9,343 nt of DNA from RXOA01 sp964547105. GTDB lineage: Bacteria > Bipolaricaulota > Bipolaricaulia > UBA7950 > UBA9294. The stretch covers positions 1-9,343 of the forward strand of contig CAZJLO010000064.1 of assembly GCA_964547105.1 (NCBI GenBank). Direction: 5' to 3'. This document shows positions 1 through 5,751 of the stretch, piece by piece. Positions within the stretch are counted from its first letter, which is position 1. Each line of letters starts with the position of its first letter. The notes beneath the pieces were generated by a model. It was given only the letters and a program-made list of their open reading frames with translations. It was not told the origin of the DNA and ran no database searches. The translations under genes and the position numbers were made by a program.

Positions 1-1305
1 GATCCGATCGTGTATGTCCTTGGAGGGCGCCTTTCTCTTCCGAGCGGGATGGTCGCACCGATCCGAATCATGTTCGAACTCGACGGCCTGAGCGTGTTCA
101 TGATCCTGATCACCGCGCTTGCCACGCTCGCCGCGATCCTCTATACGTCATCGTTCTGGAAAGAACGCTCGGGTGGCGCGCTGAAGGACAGCCTGATGCT
201 TCTGCTGGTCGTCGGAATCTTCGGCATGGAGATGACGGGAGACCTGTTCAACTTCTTCGTCTTCCTCGAAATCACATCGATCGCCGCCTGCAGTCTGGTC
301 GGCTTCCGCGTGTGGAAAGGCCGATCTCAAGAGGCCGCCTTCAAAGTGATGACGTTGTACACCCTGTCGGGGCTGTTTGTTCTGCTTGCCATTGGGCTCC
401 TGTACGGGCAGTACGGCGGACTCAACATCGCCTACCTGGCGACCAAGATCGGTTCGGGAGCAGCGCTGGTGGACAAGATCGCGCTTGGACTCTTGCTGAC
501 CGGCCTGGCAATGAAGGCGGGCGCTGTTCCAATGCACATGTGGGCCCCCGATGCCTACGGCGAGGCCCCGGGCGCCGCATCCATCGTGCTCGTCGCGAAC
601 AGCCAGGCCAGTCTCTACGGCCTATTCCGCGTGCTGTTCACGCTGTACGGCAACGCTTACAGCCCCCTGTCGATCGCATGGATTCTGATCGGGCTTGCCG
701 TGCTGACGATCATCGTAGGTGTCACAATGGCGCTCGTTCAGCGAGACCTCAAGCGGTTGATCGCATTTGGCGCCGTCTCGCAAATCGGCTACATGATGCT
801 CGCTGTTGGTGTCGGATTCGCGGCAATGACCGCACTGCAGCCGCCTGATTTCGGCTTCGTCGCTCTCCAGGGCGGCCTGTTCCACATGATCAACGATGCC
901 GCTTGCATCGGTTTGCTGTTTCTTGCCGCTGGGATTGTGATCCGGCGAGCAGGCACGCGGGATCTTCAGGGAATGGGTGGAATCGCCCACGAGATGGGCT
1001 GGACAACAGCGTTCTTCATGATCGGTGCGTTCGCCCTTGCGGGCATGCCACCGCTGAACGGGTTCGCATCGAAACTGATGATCTACGAGTCCACATTCAA
1101 GCTCTCACCCGTACTTGCGATCATCGCAATCCTTTCGAGCATCCTGTTGCTTGCCGTATTCCTTCGCGCGTTCCAGGCAGCGTTCCTCGGACCCGCGCCG
1201 GAACGCACCACTTCGCGCTTCACAATGCCCTTCGCTTCGCGGGGGTCCTCCACCTGTTCGCAGATCGTGACGGCCCGACCCATGCGCACCAGCTTCGCCA
1301 CATAG
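1..1305 (+). CDS. mbhH: Mbh/Mrp-type antiporter-like membrane subunit (MbhH/MrpD/NuoL family), 5' partial and truncated by foreign DNA
   Basis: Proton/sodium-translocating membrane subunit of the NuoL/M/N-MrpD family, part of a group 4 hydrogenase complex. The frame is open from base 1, so the true start lies upstream; the GTG at 10 is probably internal. Counting from that GTG, about eleven hydrophobic segments are visible. Family landmarks are Glu87 (FLEITS), Lys169 in MKAGAVPMHMWAPDAYGEAP, the DLKRLIAFGAVSQIGYM stretch and Lys355 (GFASKLM). Ile300 occupies the place where many relatives have a lysine (NDAACIGLLFL against NDALxKGLLFL). Native sequence runs to FLGPAPE, ending at base 1203. 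The last 33 codons before TAG (1303-1305) are antisense to a mutS fragment and unrelated to the family. The missing C-terminal helix follows in the same frame at 1339-1506. As written the product lacks its last membrane segment and is probably impaired, unless the insert is an assembly error. Position upstream of mbhI-N matches the Pyrococcus mbh order. Confidence 0.85.
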   Translation, partial: DPIVYVLGGRLSLPSGMVAPIRIMFELDGLSVFMILITALATLAAILYTSSFWKERSGGALKDSLMLLLVVGIFGMEMTGDLFNFFVFLEITSIAACSLVGFRVWKGRSQEAAFKVMTLYTLSGLFVLLAIGLLYGQYGGLNIAYLATKIGSGAALVDKIALGLLLTGLAMKAGAVPMHMWAPDAYGEAPGAASIVLVANSQASLYGLFRVLFTLYGNAYSPLSIAWILIGLAVLTIIVGVTMALVQRDLKRLIAFGAVSQIGYMMLAVGVGFAAMTALQPPDFGFVALQGGLFHMINDAACIGLLFLAAGIVIRRAGTRDLQGMGGIAHEMGWTTAFFMIGAFALAGMPPLNGFASKLMIYESTFKLSPVLAIIAILSSILLLAVFLRAFQAAFLGPAPERTTSRFTMPFASRGSSTCSQIVTARPMRTSFAT

Positions 1306-1337
1306 CCGTCCACCGACCGCACCGGCACGCCGCAACC
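1203..1337 (-). pseudogene. mutS: Fragment of mutS (mismatch-recognition domain I) inside the antiporter gene
   Basis: Read on the minus strand, this stretch encodes about 44 residues that match domain I of MutS. It begins CGVPVRSVDGYVAKLVRMG and continues ICEQVEDPREAKG, then IVKREVVR. MutS proteins have the same order: (A/C)GVPYHS, Y-x-x-x-L-(V/I), G-x-x-V-A-I-C-E-Q-V-E-D-P, then KG-x-V-K-R-E-V-V. Similarity stops abruptly at both sides: beyond 1203 and 1337 the sequence is antiporter coding DNA on the plus strand. There is no start codon, no rest of the mutS gene and no sign of a mobile element at the edges. It is a displaced fragment, not a gene. Base composition is like its neighbours, so it may come from the host's own mutS. 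A chimeric assembly is an alternative explanation. Confidence 0.85.
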
Positions 1338-1338
1338 T

Positions 1339-1506
1339 GTTCCGATTTCGATGCTGGTTTCGATGGGATTGCTCGCGCTTGTCGTCATCGCATTCGGTCT
1401 GTTCCCGGGATTCTTCGTTGACACGATCGTTACCCCGGCGGCACAAGCACTGTGGGGCGGGCGGGAAGCATACATCCAGGCCGTCATGAGCGGAATGGGA
1501 GGATAG
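1339..1506 (+). pseudogene. Separated C-terminal end of the antiporter subunit (MbhH/MrpD-like)
   Basis: These 55 codons plus TAG continue the antiporter after the mutS piece, in the same frame as the upstream part. The translation starts VPISMLVSMGLLALVVIAFG, followed by LFPGFF and a short tail ending SGMGG. A hydrophobic helix ending in FGLFP is typical of the final membrane segment in MrpD/NuoL-like proteins, and the preceding FLGPAPE at 1203 would normally lie only a short loop away. The stop overlaps the ribosome-binding region of the next gene, as expected for an intact operon junction. No start codon with a good ribosome-binding site is evident, so it is unlikely to be made separately. 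If the TAG at 1303-1305 is an artefact or is read through, this is simply the end of mbhH. Confidence 0.8.
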
Positions 1507-1507
1507 G

Positions 1508-1846
1508 ATGACTGGAATCACAACGGGATTCGGAGCCTGGAACCCGATCGCCTGGCTTCTGCTGTTCCTCGGCGTGGCTGCGGGCACGCTGTTCCTTCGC
1601 CGCTTCGGGAACAAGCAATACAAGAAGAATACCGGCCAAACAAAGGTGTTCCTGTCCGGCAATGAAGAACCTGAAGCCTCGGCCCTTCATGTACGCGGCG
1701 CTCACCTGTACTGGGGATTTGTCGACGGGCTTTCCGGCTACTACCGTCGAGTGCGCGCGTTGCACACCGGAGTCCTTAGTGACTATGTCGCGCTGTTTGT
1801 CGGGACGCTTGGCGTCGTCTTGATCGTCCTCGTGCTGAGTAGGTGA
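1508..1846 (+). CDS. mbhI: Small membrane subunit, MbhI-like
   Basis: A 112-residue protein with two predicted membrane helices, about residues 13-33 and 89-111, joined by a polar stretch. The second half (VRALHTGVLSDYVALFVGTL) resembles the C-terminal region of NuoL/HyfB-type antiporters, where a (H/Q)-x-G-x-x-x-x-Y pattern precedes the last helix. In Pyrococcus Mbh the small subunit MbhI sits at this point of the operon and helps tie the ion-pumping module to the hydrogenase module; that role is inferred here from position and shape. The ATG follows the previous stop by one base and has a strong Shine-Dalgarno site (GGGAGG, 1497-1502) with five bases of spacing. Alternative label: generic hydrogenase or NADH-dehydrogenase-like small membrane subunit. 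Confidence 0.75.
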   Translation: MTGITTGFGAWNPIAWLLLFLGVAAGTLFLRRFGNKQYKKNTGQTKVFLSGNEEPEASALHVRGAHLYWGFVDGLSGYYRRVRALHTGVLSDYVALFVGTLGVVLIVLVLSR

Positions 1847-1850
1847 AACC

Positions 1851-2285
1851 ATGTCACAACTACCTCGATCATTTAAACGAGCACTGTGGGTGTTCCACAT
1901 CGCCACGGGTTCGTGCAACGGGTGCGACATCGAGATTGTCGCCGCGCTCACCCCTCGCTACGACACGGAGCGATTCGGCATCATGCTGACAGGAACGCCA
2001 CGCCATGCCGATGTGCTATTGGTGACCGGACCGGTCACGCGTCCGATGCTCCCGCGTCTCAAGAGGGTCTACGAGCAAACGCCCGATCCGAAGGCAGTCG
2101 TCGTCGTTGGCGGTTGCGGATCGACTACGGGCGTGTTCTATGAGTCGTACAACATCGTCGGTCCGATCGACAACGTCATCCCTGTGGACATCTACGTCCC
2201 CGGCTGCCCACCTCGCCCGGAAGCGATCATCGACGGTGTCGTCAAAGCCGTGGCCAAGCTGGAAAGCGCGGGGGTGAGCAAGTGA
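1851..2285 (+). CDS. mbhJ: [NiFe] hydrogenase small subunit, NuoB-like (MbhJ)
   Basis: A 144-residue NuoB/PSST-family protein that carries the [4Fe-4S] cluster next to the catalytic site and hands electrons to the large subunit. The four cluster ligands are visible: Cys22 and Cys25 in GSCNGCDIE, Cys89 in GGCGST and Cys119 in VPGCPPRPE. It is short, as in group 4 hydrogenases and complex I, with no extra cluster domain and no twin-arginine signal, so it should lie on the cytoplasmic side bound to the membrane arm. The ATG is four bases after the preceding TGA, with AGGTGA (1841-1846) as ribosome-binding site overlapping that stop. The next gene starts at a GTG that overlaps its stop codon (GTGA), indicating coupled translation. 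Confidence 0.93.
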   Translation: MSQLPRSFKRALWVFHIATGSCNGCDIEIVAALTPRYDTERFGIMLTGTPRHADVLLVTGPVTRPMLPRLKRVYEQTPDPKAVVVVGGCGSTTGVFYESYNIVGPIDNVIPVDIYVPGCPPRPEAIIDGVVKAVAKLESAGVSK

Positions 2286-2812
2286 AACCCGAACAAGTGC
2301 TTGAGGTGTTGCGGACCTCTCTGCAGGACCGCCTACTCGACAGCCATGTCGTCGAGCGGATCGTGGCGGACGAACGGACACATCCCGATCTTTGGGTCAA
2401 GGTGGTGGATGGCGCGGCGCTGCATGATGCGACCGCCGCCCTCCTCGCTTCGTTCGATCCCCATCTCACCGTGATCTCCGGCGACGATCTCGACGAAATC
2501 CTGCTTCTCAACTACCACTTCACAGTGGGATGGGGAGGACGGTTCGGGGAGCTGTGCGTCACCATCCAAATGGGTGTTCCTAAGAGCGACTTGAGAGTAC
2601 CGACGATCACGGATCTCGTTCCCGGAGCGCTGACATCTGAGCGCGAGAAACATGAGTTCTACGGCGTCGTGTTTGATGGCATCCCCGACGACCGCAATCT
2701 CTTCCTGCCCGAGGACATGACCATCCATCCCTGGCGTCGGGATGACGAAAGCCAGCGTGAGACCGATACCATGGTCAAGCGACTCGTGAAGTGGGAGAAC
2801 CAAGATGCATAA
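2282..2812 (+). CDS. mbhK: Hydrogenase 30 kDa subunit, NuoC-like (MbhK)
   Basis: A 176-residue NuoC (complex I 30 kDa) family protein. The diagnostic motif is at residues 119-146: SEREKHEFYGVVFDGIPDDR followed by NLFLPEDM, corresponding to the ERE-x-x-D-x-x-G-I-x-F-x-G-H-P-D-x-R-x-x-x-L-P-E-D-W signature, with Glu/Phe changes in the middle typical of hydrogenase relatives. The protein is expected to clamp the large and small subunits on the cytoplasmic side and has no cofactor of its own. Start is a GTG (2282-2284) overlapping the TGA of mbhJ. A weak GGGGTGA-like ribosome site precedes it, so coupling to mbhJ translation is likely. Its 3' end overlaps mbhL by eight bases. Separate K and L genes resemble Mbh, unlike the fused NuoCD or HycE-type arrangement. 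Confidence 0.9.
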   Translation: MKPEQVLEVLRTSLQDRLLDSHVVERIVADERTHPDLWVKVVDGAALHDATAALLASFDPHLTVISGDDLDEILLLNYHFTVGWGGRFGELCVTIQMGVPKSDLRVPTITDLVPGALTSEREKHEFYGVVFDGIPDDRNLFLPEDMTIHPWRRDDESQRETDTMVKRLVKWENQDA

Positions 2813-4085
2813 CGAACGAATCAACCTTGACTTGGGAGAGAGCAGGACGTGCGGATTGACATCCTATTCCATTCCGATTGGACCGACCCATCCCGCTCTG
2901 AAAGAACCGATTCGGTTCTCGTTCGACATCGAAGGCGAGCGGATCGTCGGCGTTGACATCCAGCCGGGCTTCGCCCATCGAGGCATCGAATACATGGGGA
3001 TGCGCCGAAACCTGATTCAGACGCTCTACCTCTCGGAGAGGATCTGCGGTATCTGTTCGATATCCCATCCCTTGACCCTCGTTCAGGCGGTCGAGGCGGC
3101 TGCGGGGATTGAAGTCCCCCCGCGCGCCCAAGCCATCCGCACGATTATCGGCGAGGTCGAGCGGATCCATTCCCATCTCCTCTGGGCCGGCGTCGGCGCA
3201 CACGAGCTGGGTTTCGATACGCTGCTCCACCTGACGTGGAACGTCCGCGAAAAGGTGATGGACCTCCTCGAACAGCTCACCGGCAACCGCGTGGATTATG
3301 CCATTCCGATCTACGGTGGCGTGCGACGTGACATCCCGGAGGAGAAGGCGCACCTTGCCCACGAAGCAATCGAGTACTACAGCGGGGCCCTGCAGCAACT
3401 GATCGACGCGTTTCTTCATGACAAGTCGGTGGAGATGCGCACCCGCAATATCGGGGTGATGACCTACGATCAGGCGATCGCCCTCTGCGCCGTGGGCCCG
3501 ACCGCACGCGCTTCCGGCGTCAAGAAGGATGTTCGACAGGACTGGCCGTATTTCTCCTATGCCGACATGGACCTTCATGCCATCACGCCCGAGGACCACG
3601 GCACGGAGCCGATTGGTGATGTGTACGACAACATCATCGTCCGGCTCCTTGAGGTCGCCCAATCTATCAAGATCATCGAGGATTGTCTTGAGACGATTCC
3701 CAGCGGTGATCTTCAGTCCATCCCCAAGATCCCCGCACTCCTCGCCGCCCTGAAGAAGGCGGAAGGAGAGGGCATCGGGCGTCACGAAGCCCCGCGCGGC
3801 GAGGTGTTCCACTACGTGCGGCTCGAAGCGGGCGTCGAGGAGCCGGTCGTCTGGAAGGTCAAGGCGCCGACCTACTCGAATCTCATGCCGTGGGTGCCGA
3901 AGTTTCTTGGAGATGAAATTGCCGATATCCCGATCATCGCCGCGTCGATCGATCCCTGCATGTGCTGCATGGATCGGGTGCACTTGGTCGATTCCGGCGA
4001 TCAAGGTCAAGGCCGGCAGAGCACGCTGCAAAAGGCGGAGCTTATCAAGCTATCACGCGAGAAGACAAGGAGGGTTTGCGGATGA
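2805..4085 (+). CDS. mbhL: [NiFe] hydrogenase large subunit, group 4 (MbhL)
   Basis: Catalytic subunit of a membrane-bound, probably H2-evolving hydrogenase, 426 residues, of the NuoD/49 kDa fold. Both nickel-binding cysteine pairs are present: Cys81 and Cys84 in SERICGICSISH, and Cys385 and Cys388 in SIDPCMCCMDR. Keeping all four argues for a NiFe hydrogenase; complex I NuoD lacks them, and Mbx/Mbs sulfane reductases are reported to have lost part of the set. After DPCMCCMDR a further 35 residues follow (VHLVDSGDQ to VCG). In group 4 enzymes such as E. coli HycE a comparable tail is removed after the arginine by a dedicated protease once nickel is inserted, so processing is likely here too. 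The ATG has GGGAGA seven to eight bases upstream and overlaps the end of mbhK; the stop overlaps the mbhM start (ATGA). Partner electron donor is inferred to be ferredoxin through mbhN and mbhJ. Confidence 0.93.
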   Translation: MHNERINLDLGESRTCGLTSYSIPIGPTHPALKEPIRFSFDIEGERIVGVDIQPGFAHRGIEYMGMRRNLIQTLYLSERICGICSISHPLTLVQAVEAAAGIEVPPRAQAIRTIIGEVERIHSHLLWAGVGAHELGFDTLLHLTWNVREKVMDLLEQLTGNRVDYAIPIYGGVRRDIPEEKAHLAHEAIEYYSGALQQLIDAFLHDKSVEMRTRNIGVMTYDQAIALCAVGPTARASGVKKDVRQDWPYFSYADMDLHAITPEDHGTEPIGDVYDNIIVRLLEVAQSIKIIEDCLETIPSGDLQSIPKIPALLAALKKAEGEGIGRHEAPRGEVFHYVRLEAGVEEPVVWKVKAPTYSNLMPWVPKFLGDEIADIPIIAASIDPCMCCMDRVHLVDSGDQGQGRQSTLQKAELIKLSREKTRRVCG

Positions 4086-5080
4086 CCGTTTCAATCGGCA
4101 ACGCAATCTGGCAGGGCATGCTCATCCTCCTCGGTGGGGGATTGCTTGGCTTGGTGTACAAGGGGCTTGATCGCAAACTCGCGGCACAAATGCAGGGCCG
4201 TATCGGCCCCCCATTGCGCCAGCCATTCTACGATGTGATCAAGCTGATGGTGAAGGAGAACATCGTACCCGACAAGGCGATCGCCTGGTTGTTCAACCTC
4301 ATGCCGGTCGTGTGTCTTGCCGCGACCGCAACGGCACTGCTCTACGTGCCGCTTGGCGGCTTTCCACCCCTTCTCGGCGGCTACGGTGATCTTATTCTCG
4401 TGCTGTATCTTCTCGCCGTACCCTCGCTGGCGATGATGCTCGGGGGGTTCGCCGCATCCTCACCGTACGCGACCGTTGGGGCGCAGCGCGAGATGGTGAT
4501 GCTCATGAGCTATGAGTTCCCGCTCGCCGTCACGTTCGTCGGCCTGGCCTGGCGCCTGTCGGTCGCCCTTCCTGCAGGGAGTCAGGTCTTTTCCCTGGGC
4601 GTTCTCGCCGCCAACCCCCTATGGACGGTGGTCGGGCCTCTTGGCGTCATCGGTCTGCTCCTTCTGTTCCTCTGCCTGATGATCGTGACACCGGCGGAGC
4701 TTTCGAAAATCCCGTTCGATATCCCCGAAGCGGAAACGGAGATCGCCGGGGGAATCCTCGCCGAGTACTCGGGGCGAAACCTGGCCCTGTTCTACCTGGC
4801 CGACGCCTTGAAGCTTGTCGTGATGGGGTCGTTGATTGTCGGGTTGTTCATCCCCTACGGCTTATCCGGCCTGTTCGGTCTCACCGGGTTCGCCGCGGGC
4901 TTGGTGGATGTTGTCTTCTATCTGGTGAAGCTGTTTGCCGTGGTGTTTGTCGCTGTGATCGTCGTGCGCGTCGCGTTCGCTCGTTTGAAGATCAATCAGG
5001 TAACACGCCTGTTTTGGCTCCCTGTTACCGCGTTGTCCTTCCTCGGGTTGATCCTTCTTGCACTGGACCGAATCGTCTAG
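4082..5080 (+). CDS. mbhM: NuoH-like membrane subunit (MbhM)
   Basis: A 332-residue integral membrane protein of the NuoH/HyfC/complex I subunit 1 family, which joins the cytoplasmic electron-transfer arm to the ion-pumping arm. About eight hydrophobic segments are visible. Conserved landmarks are QGRIGPPLRQPFYDVIKLM near residue 38, AQREMVMLMSYEFPLA near residue 135 and FDIPEAETEIAGGILAEYSG near residue 213; the acidic residues of the last two belong to the quinone-site/proton-path loops in complex I. Start is the ATG at 4082, eight bases after an excellent Shine-Dalgarno site (AAGGAGGG, 4067-4074) and overlapping the mbhL TGA. A longer frame from an ATG at 3962 exists, but its extra 40 residues are the mbhL coding sequence read out of frame. 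Next gene begins 13 bases downstream. Confidence 0.93.
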   Translation: MTVSIGNAIWQGMLILLGGGLLGLVYKGLDRKLAAQMQGRIGPPLRQPFYDVIKLMVKENIVPDKAIAWLFNLMPVVCLAATATALLYVPLGGFPPLLGGYGDLILVLYLLAVPSLAMMLGGFAASSPYATVGAQREMVMLMSYEFPLAVTFVGLAWRLSVALPAGSQVFSLGVLAANPLWTVVGPLGVIGLLLLFLCLMIVTPAELSKIPFDIPEAETEIAGGILAEYSGRNLALFYLADALKLVVMGSLIVGLFIPYGLSGLFGLTGFAAGLVDVVFYLVKLFAVVFVAVIVVRVAFARLKINQVTRLFWLPVTALSFLGLILLALDRIV

Positions 5081-5093
5081 GAGGGGAGCCATC

Positions 5094-5549
5094 GTGATTT
5101 TCGCCACGCTGTTCCGTCAGCTGTTTCACTCGCCGTCGACCAACCCGTTCCCCGCCAAGTACATGCCGCGTTCCGTCACTGGATTCCTCGACAAAGTTGC
5201 ATCCGGCAATGCATCGCTTCATCCGCCGGTTCCCGTGCCTGACGATCTCCGGGGCAAGCTTGCCTATGACCGCGACAAGTGCATCGGCTGCAAATTGTGC
5301 ATTCGCGTTTGTCCCGCCAATGTGATCGAGTTTCTCCCCGATGACAAGAAGATCCGCATCTACGTTGCCCGGTGCACATTCTGCGCCCAGTGCGTGGATG
5401 CTTGCCCGGTGGATGCCCTTGCGACAACGCCGGAGTTTCTTCTCGCCGATGCCGATCGATTCTCGAGCAACCTCATTGTCGACGGACTCTTGGAGAGCGC
5501 TTTGGCCGATCTTGAGCAGGAAGGAACCACGCCGGAATCACAAACGTAG
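5094..5549 (+). CDS. mbhN: 8Fe ferredoxin-like electron-entry subunit, NuoI-like (MbhN)
   Basis: A 151-residue iron-sulfur protein of the NuoI/HyfH type with two [4Fe-4S] motifs: Cys63, 66, 69 and 73 in CIGCKLCIRVCP, and Cys94, 97, 100 and 104 in CTFCAQCVDACP. It should accept electrons from soluble ferredoxin and pass them to the cluster in mbhJ. The N-terminal 45 residues contain the NPFPAKYMP stretch common to NuoI-like hydrogenase subunits, which lies along the membrane surface. The GTG at 5094 is the best start: AGGAGGGGAG (5079-5088) lies just upstream and overlaps the mbhM stop. An upstream TTG at 5058 is in frame but would place the ribosome site inside the coding region. It is the last gene of the operon; no further plus-strand gene follows, and the C-terminus is an acidic, variable tail. 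Confidence 0.92.
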   Translation: MIFATLFRQLFHSPSTNPFPAKYMPRSVTGFLDKVASGNASLHPPVPVPDDLRGKLAYDRDKCIGCKLCIRVCPANVIEFLPDDKKIRIYVARCTFCAQCVDACPVDALATTPEFLLADADRFSSNLIVDGLLESALADLEQEGTTPESQT

Positions 5550-5585
5550 TTGGCGACCCGCCGAGCCAACCACGGATACAGATAC

Positions 5586-5660
5586 GAAGCTCCTCACAGT
5601 CATTCACACGGGAGATGATGAAGATCGGATCCCACCAAAAGAGTGTCTGCGAGGAGCTTC
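5586..5660. repeat. Perfect 10-bp inverted repeat
   Basis: GAAGCTCCTC at 5586-5595 is the exact reverse complement of GAGGAGCTTC at 5651-5660, with 55 bases between. The right arm overlaps the inner stem of the proposed tyrS terminator (5649-5654), so the two foldings exclude each other. No function is shown; a chance match cannot be excluded at this length. Confidence 0.5.
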
Positions 5661-5715
5661 CTTTCGGCTTCACCCCGCGCCGGACACTCGACGCAGGGCC
5701 GGATATCACCAAAAG
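5627..5715. repeat. Imperfect direct repeat, 15 bp, two copies
   Basis: GGATCCCACCAAAAG (5627-5641) and GGATATCACCAAAAG (5701-5715) agree at 13 of 15 positions and lie 74 bases apart. On the minus strand the first copy forms the T-run right after the terminator hairpin; the second lies between tyrS and that hairpin, without an obvious stem of its own. Meaning unknown; it may be an old duplication. Confidence 0.4.
5637..5689 (-). terminator. Probable intrinsic terminator of the gyrA-tyrS operon
   Basis: On the minus strand the arm GAGTGTC (5689-5683) pairs with GACACTC (5647-5641), and the run of four T lies immediately after it (5640-5637). Inside, GCGGGG (5678-5673) can pair with CCTCGC (5654-5649) using one G-U pair, leaving small bulges and an 18-base loop that can fold further around CCGAAAGG. 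The structure lies about 60 bases past the tyrS stop. The T-run is short and is followed by GG, so efficiency is uncertain. In the plus direction there is no T-run. Confidence 0.45.
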
Positions 5716-5751
5716 CAAACGAACCGGAATCGGACAGCTATGCCGGGCCGG

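Larger units (their letters stand above)
5550..5751. other. Non-coding gap between two convergent operons
   Basis: No credible gene was found in these 202 bases; short frames here lack ribosome-binding sites and recognisable motifs. The gap separates the 3' ends of mbhN (plus) and tyrS (minus), so it should hold terminators and no promoter. It contains a hairpin suited to stop minus-strand transcripts, a 10-bp inverted repeat and an imperfect direct repeat, listed separately. A six-base-pair hairpin directly at the mbhN stop (GTTGGC/GCCAAC, 5549-5570) has no T-run and is at best a weak candidate for mRNA end protection. Confidence 0.7.

Noticed and set aside
1303..1305. Programmed UAG readthrough or recoding (for example pyrrolysine) joining the two halves of the antiporter
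   Set aside because: The bases around the TAG are explained by antisense mutS sequence, and other genes here use TAG as an ordinary stop (mbhM, mbhN, tyrS, gyrA).
2775..4031. Long minus-strand open frame of 418 codons
   Set aside because: It is the mirror of mbhL: its codons follow the constraints of the plus-strand gene, it has no ribosome-binding site and no recognisable motif.
3962..4081. Earlier ATG for the NuoH-like subunit, adding 40 residues
   Set aside because: The extra part is out-of-frame mbhL coding sequence, and the strong AAGGAGGG site at 4067-4074 points to the ATG at 4082.
5549..5570. Hairpin GTTGGC/GCCAAC as terminator of the mbh operon
   Set aside because: Only six base pairs with a ten-base loop and no T-run after it; too weak to call.
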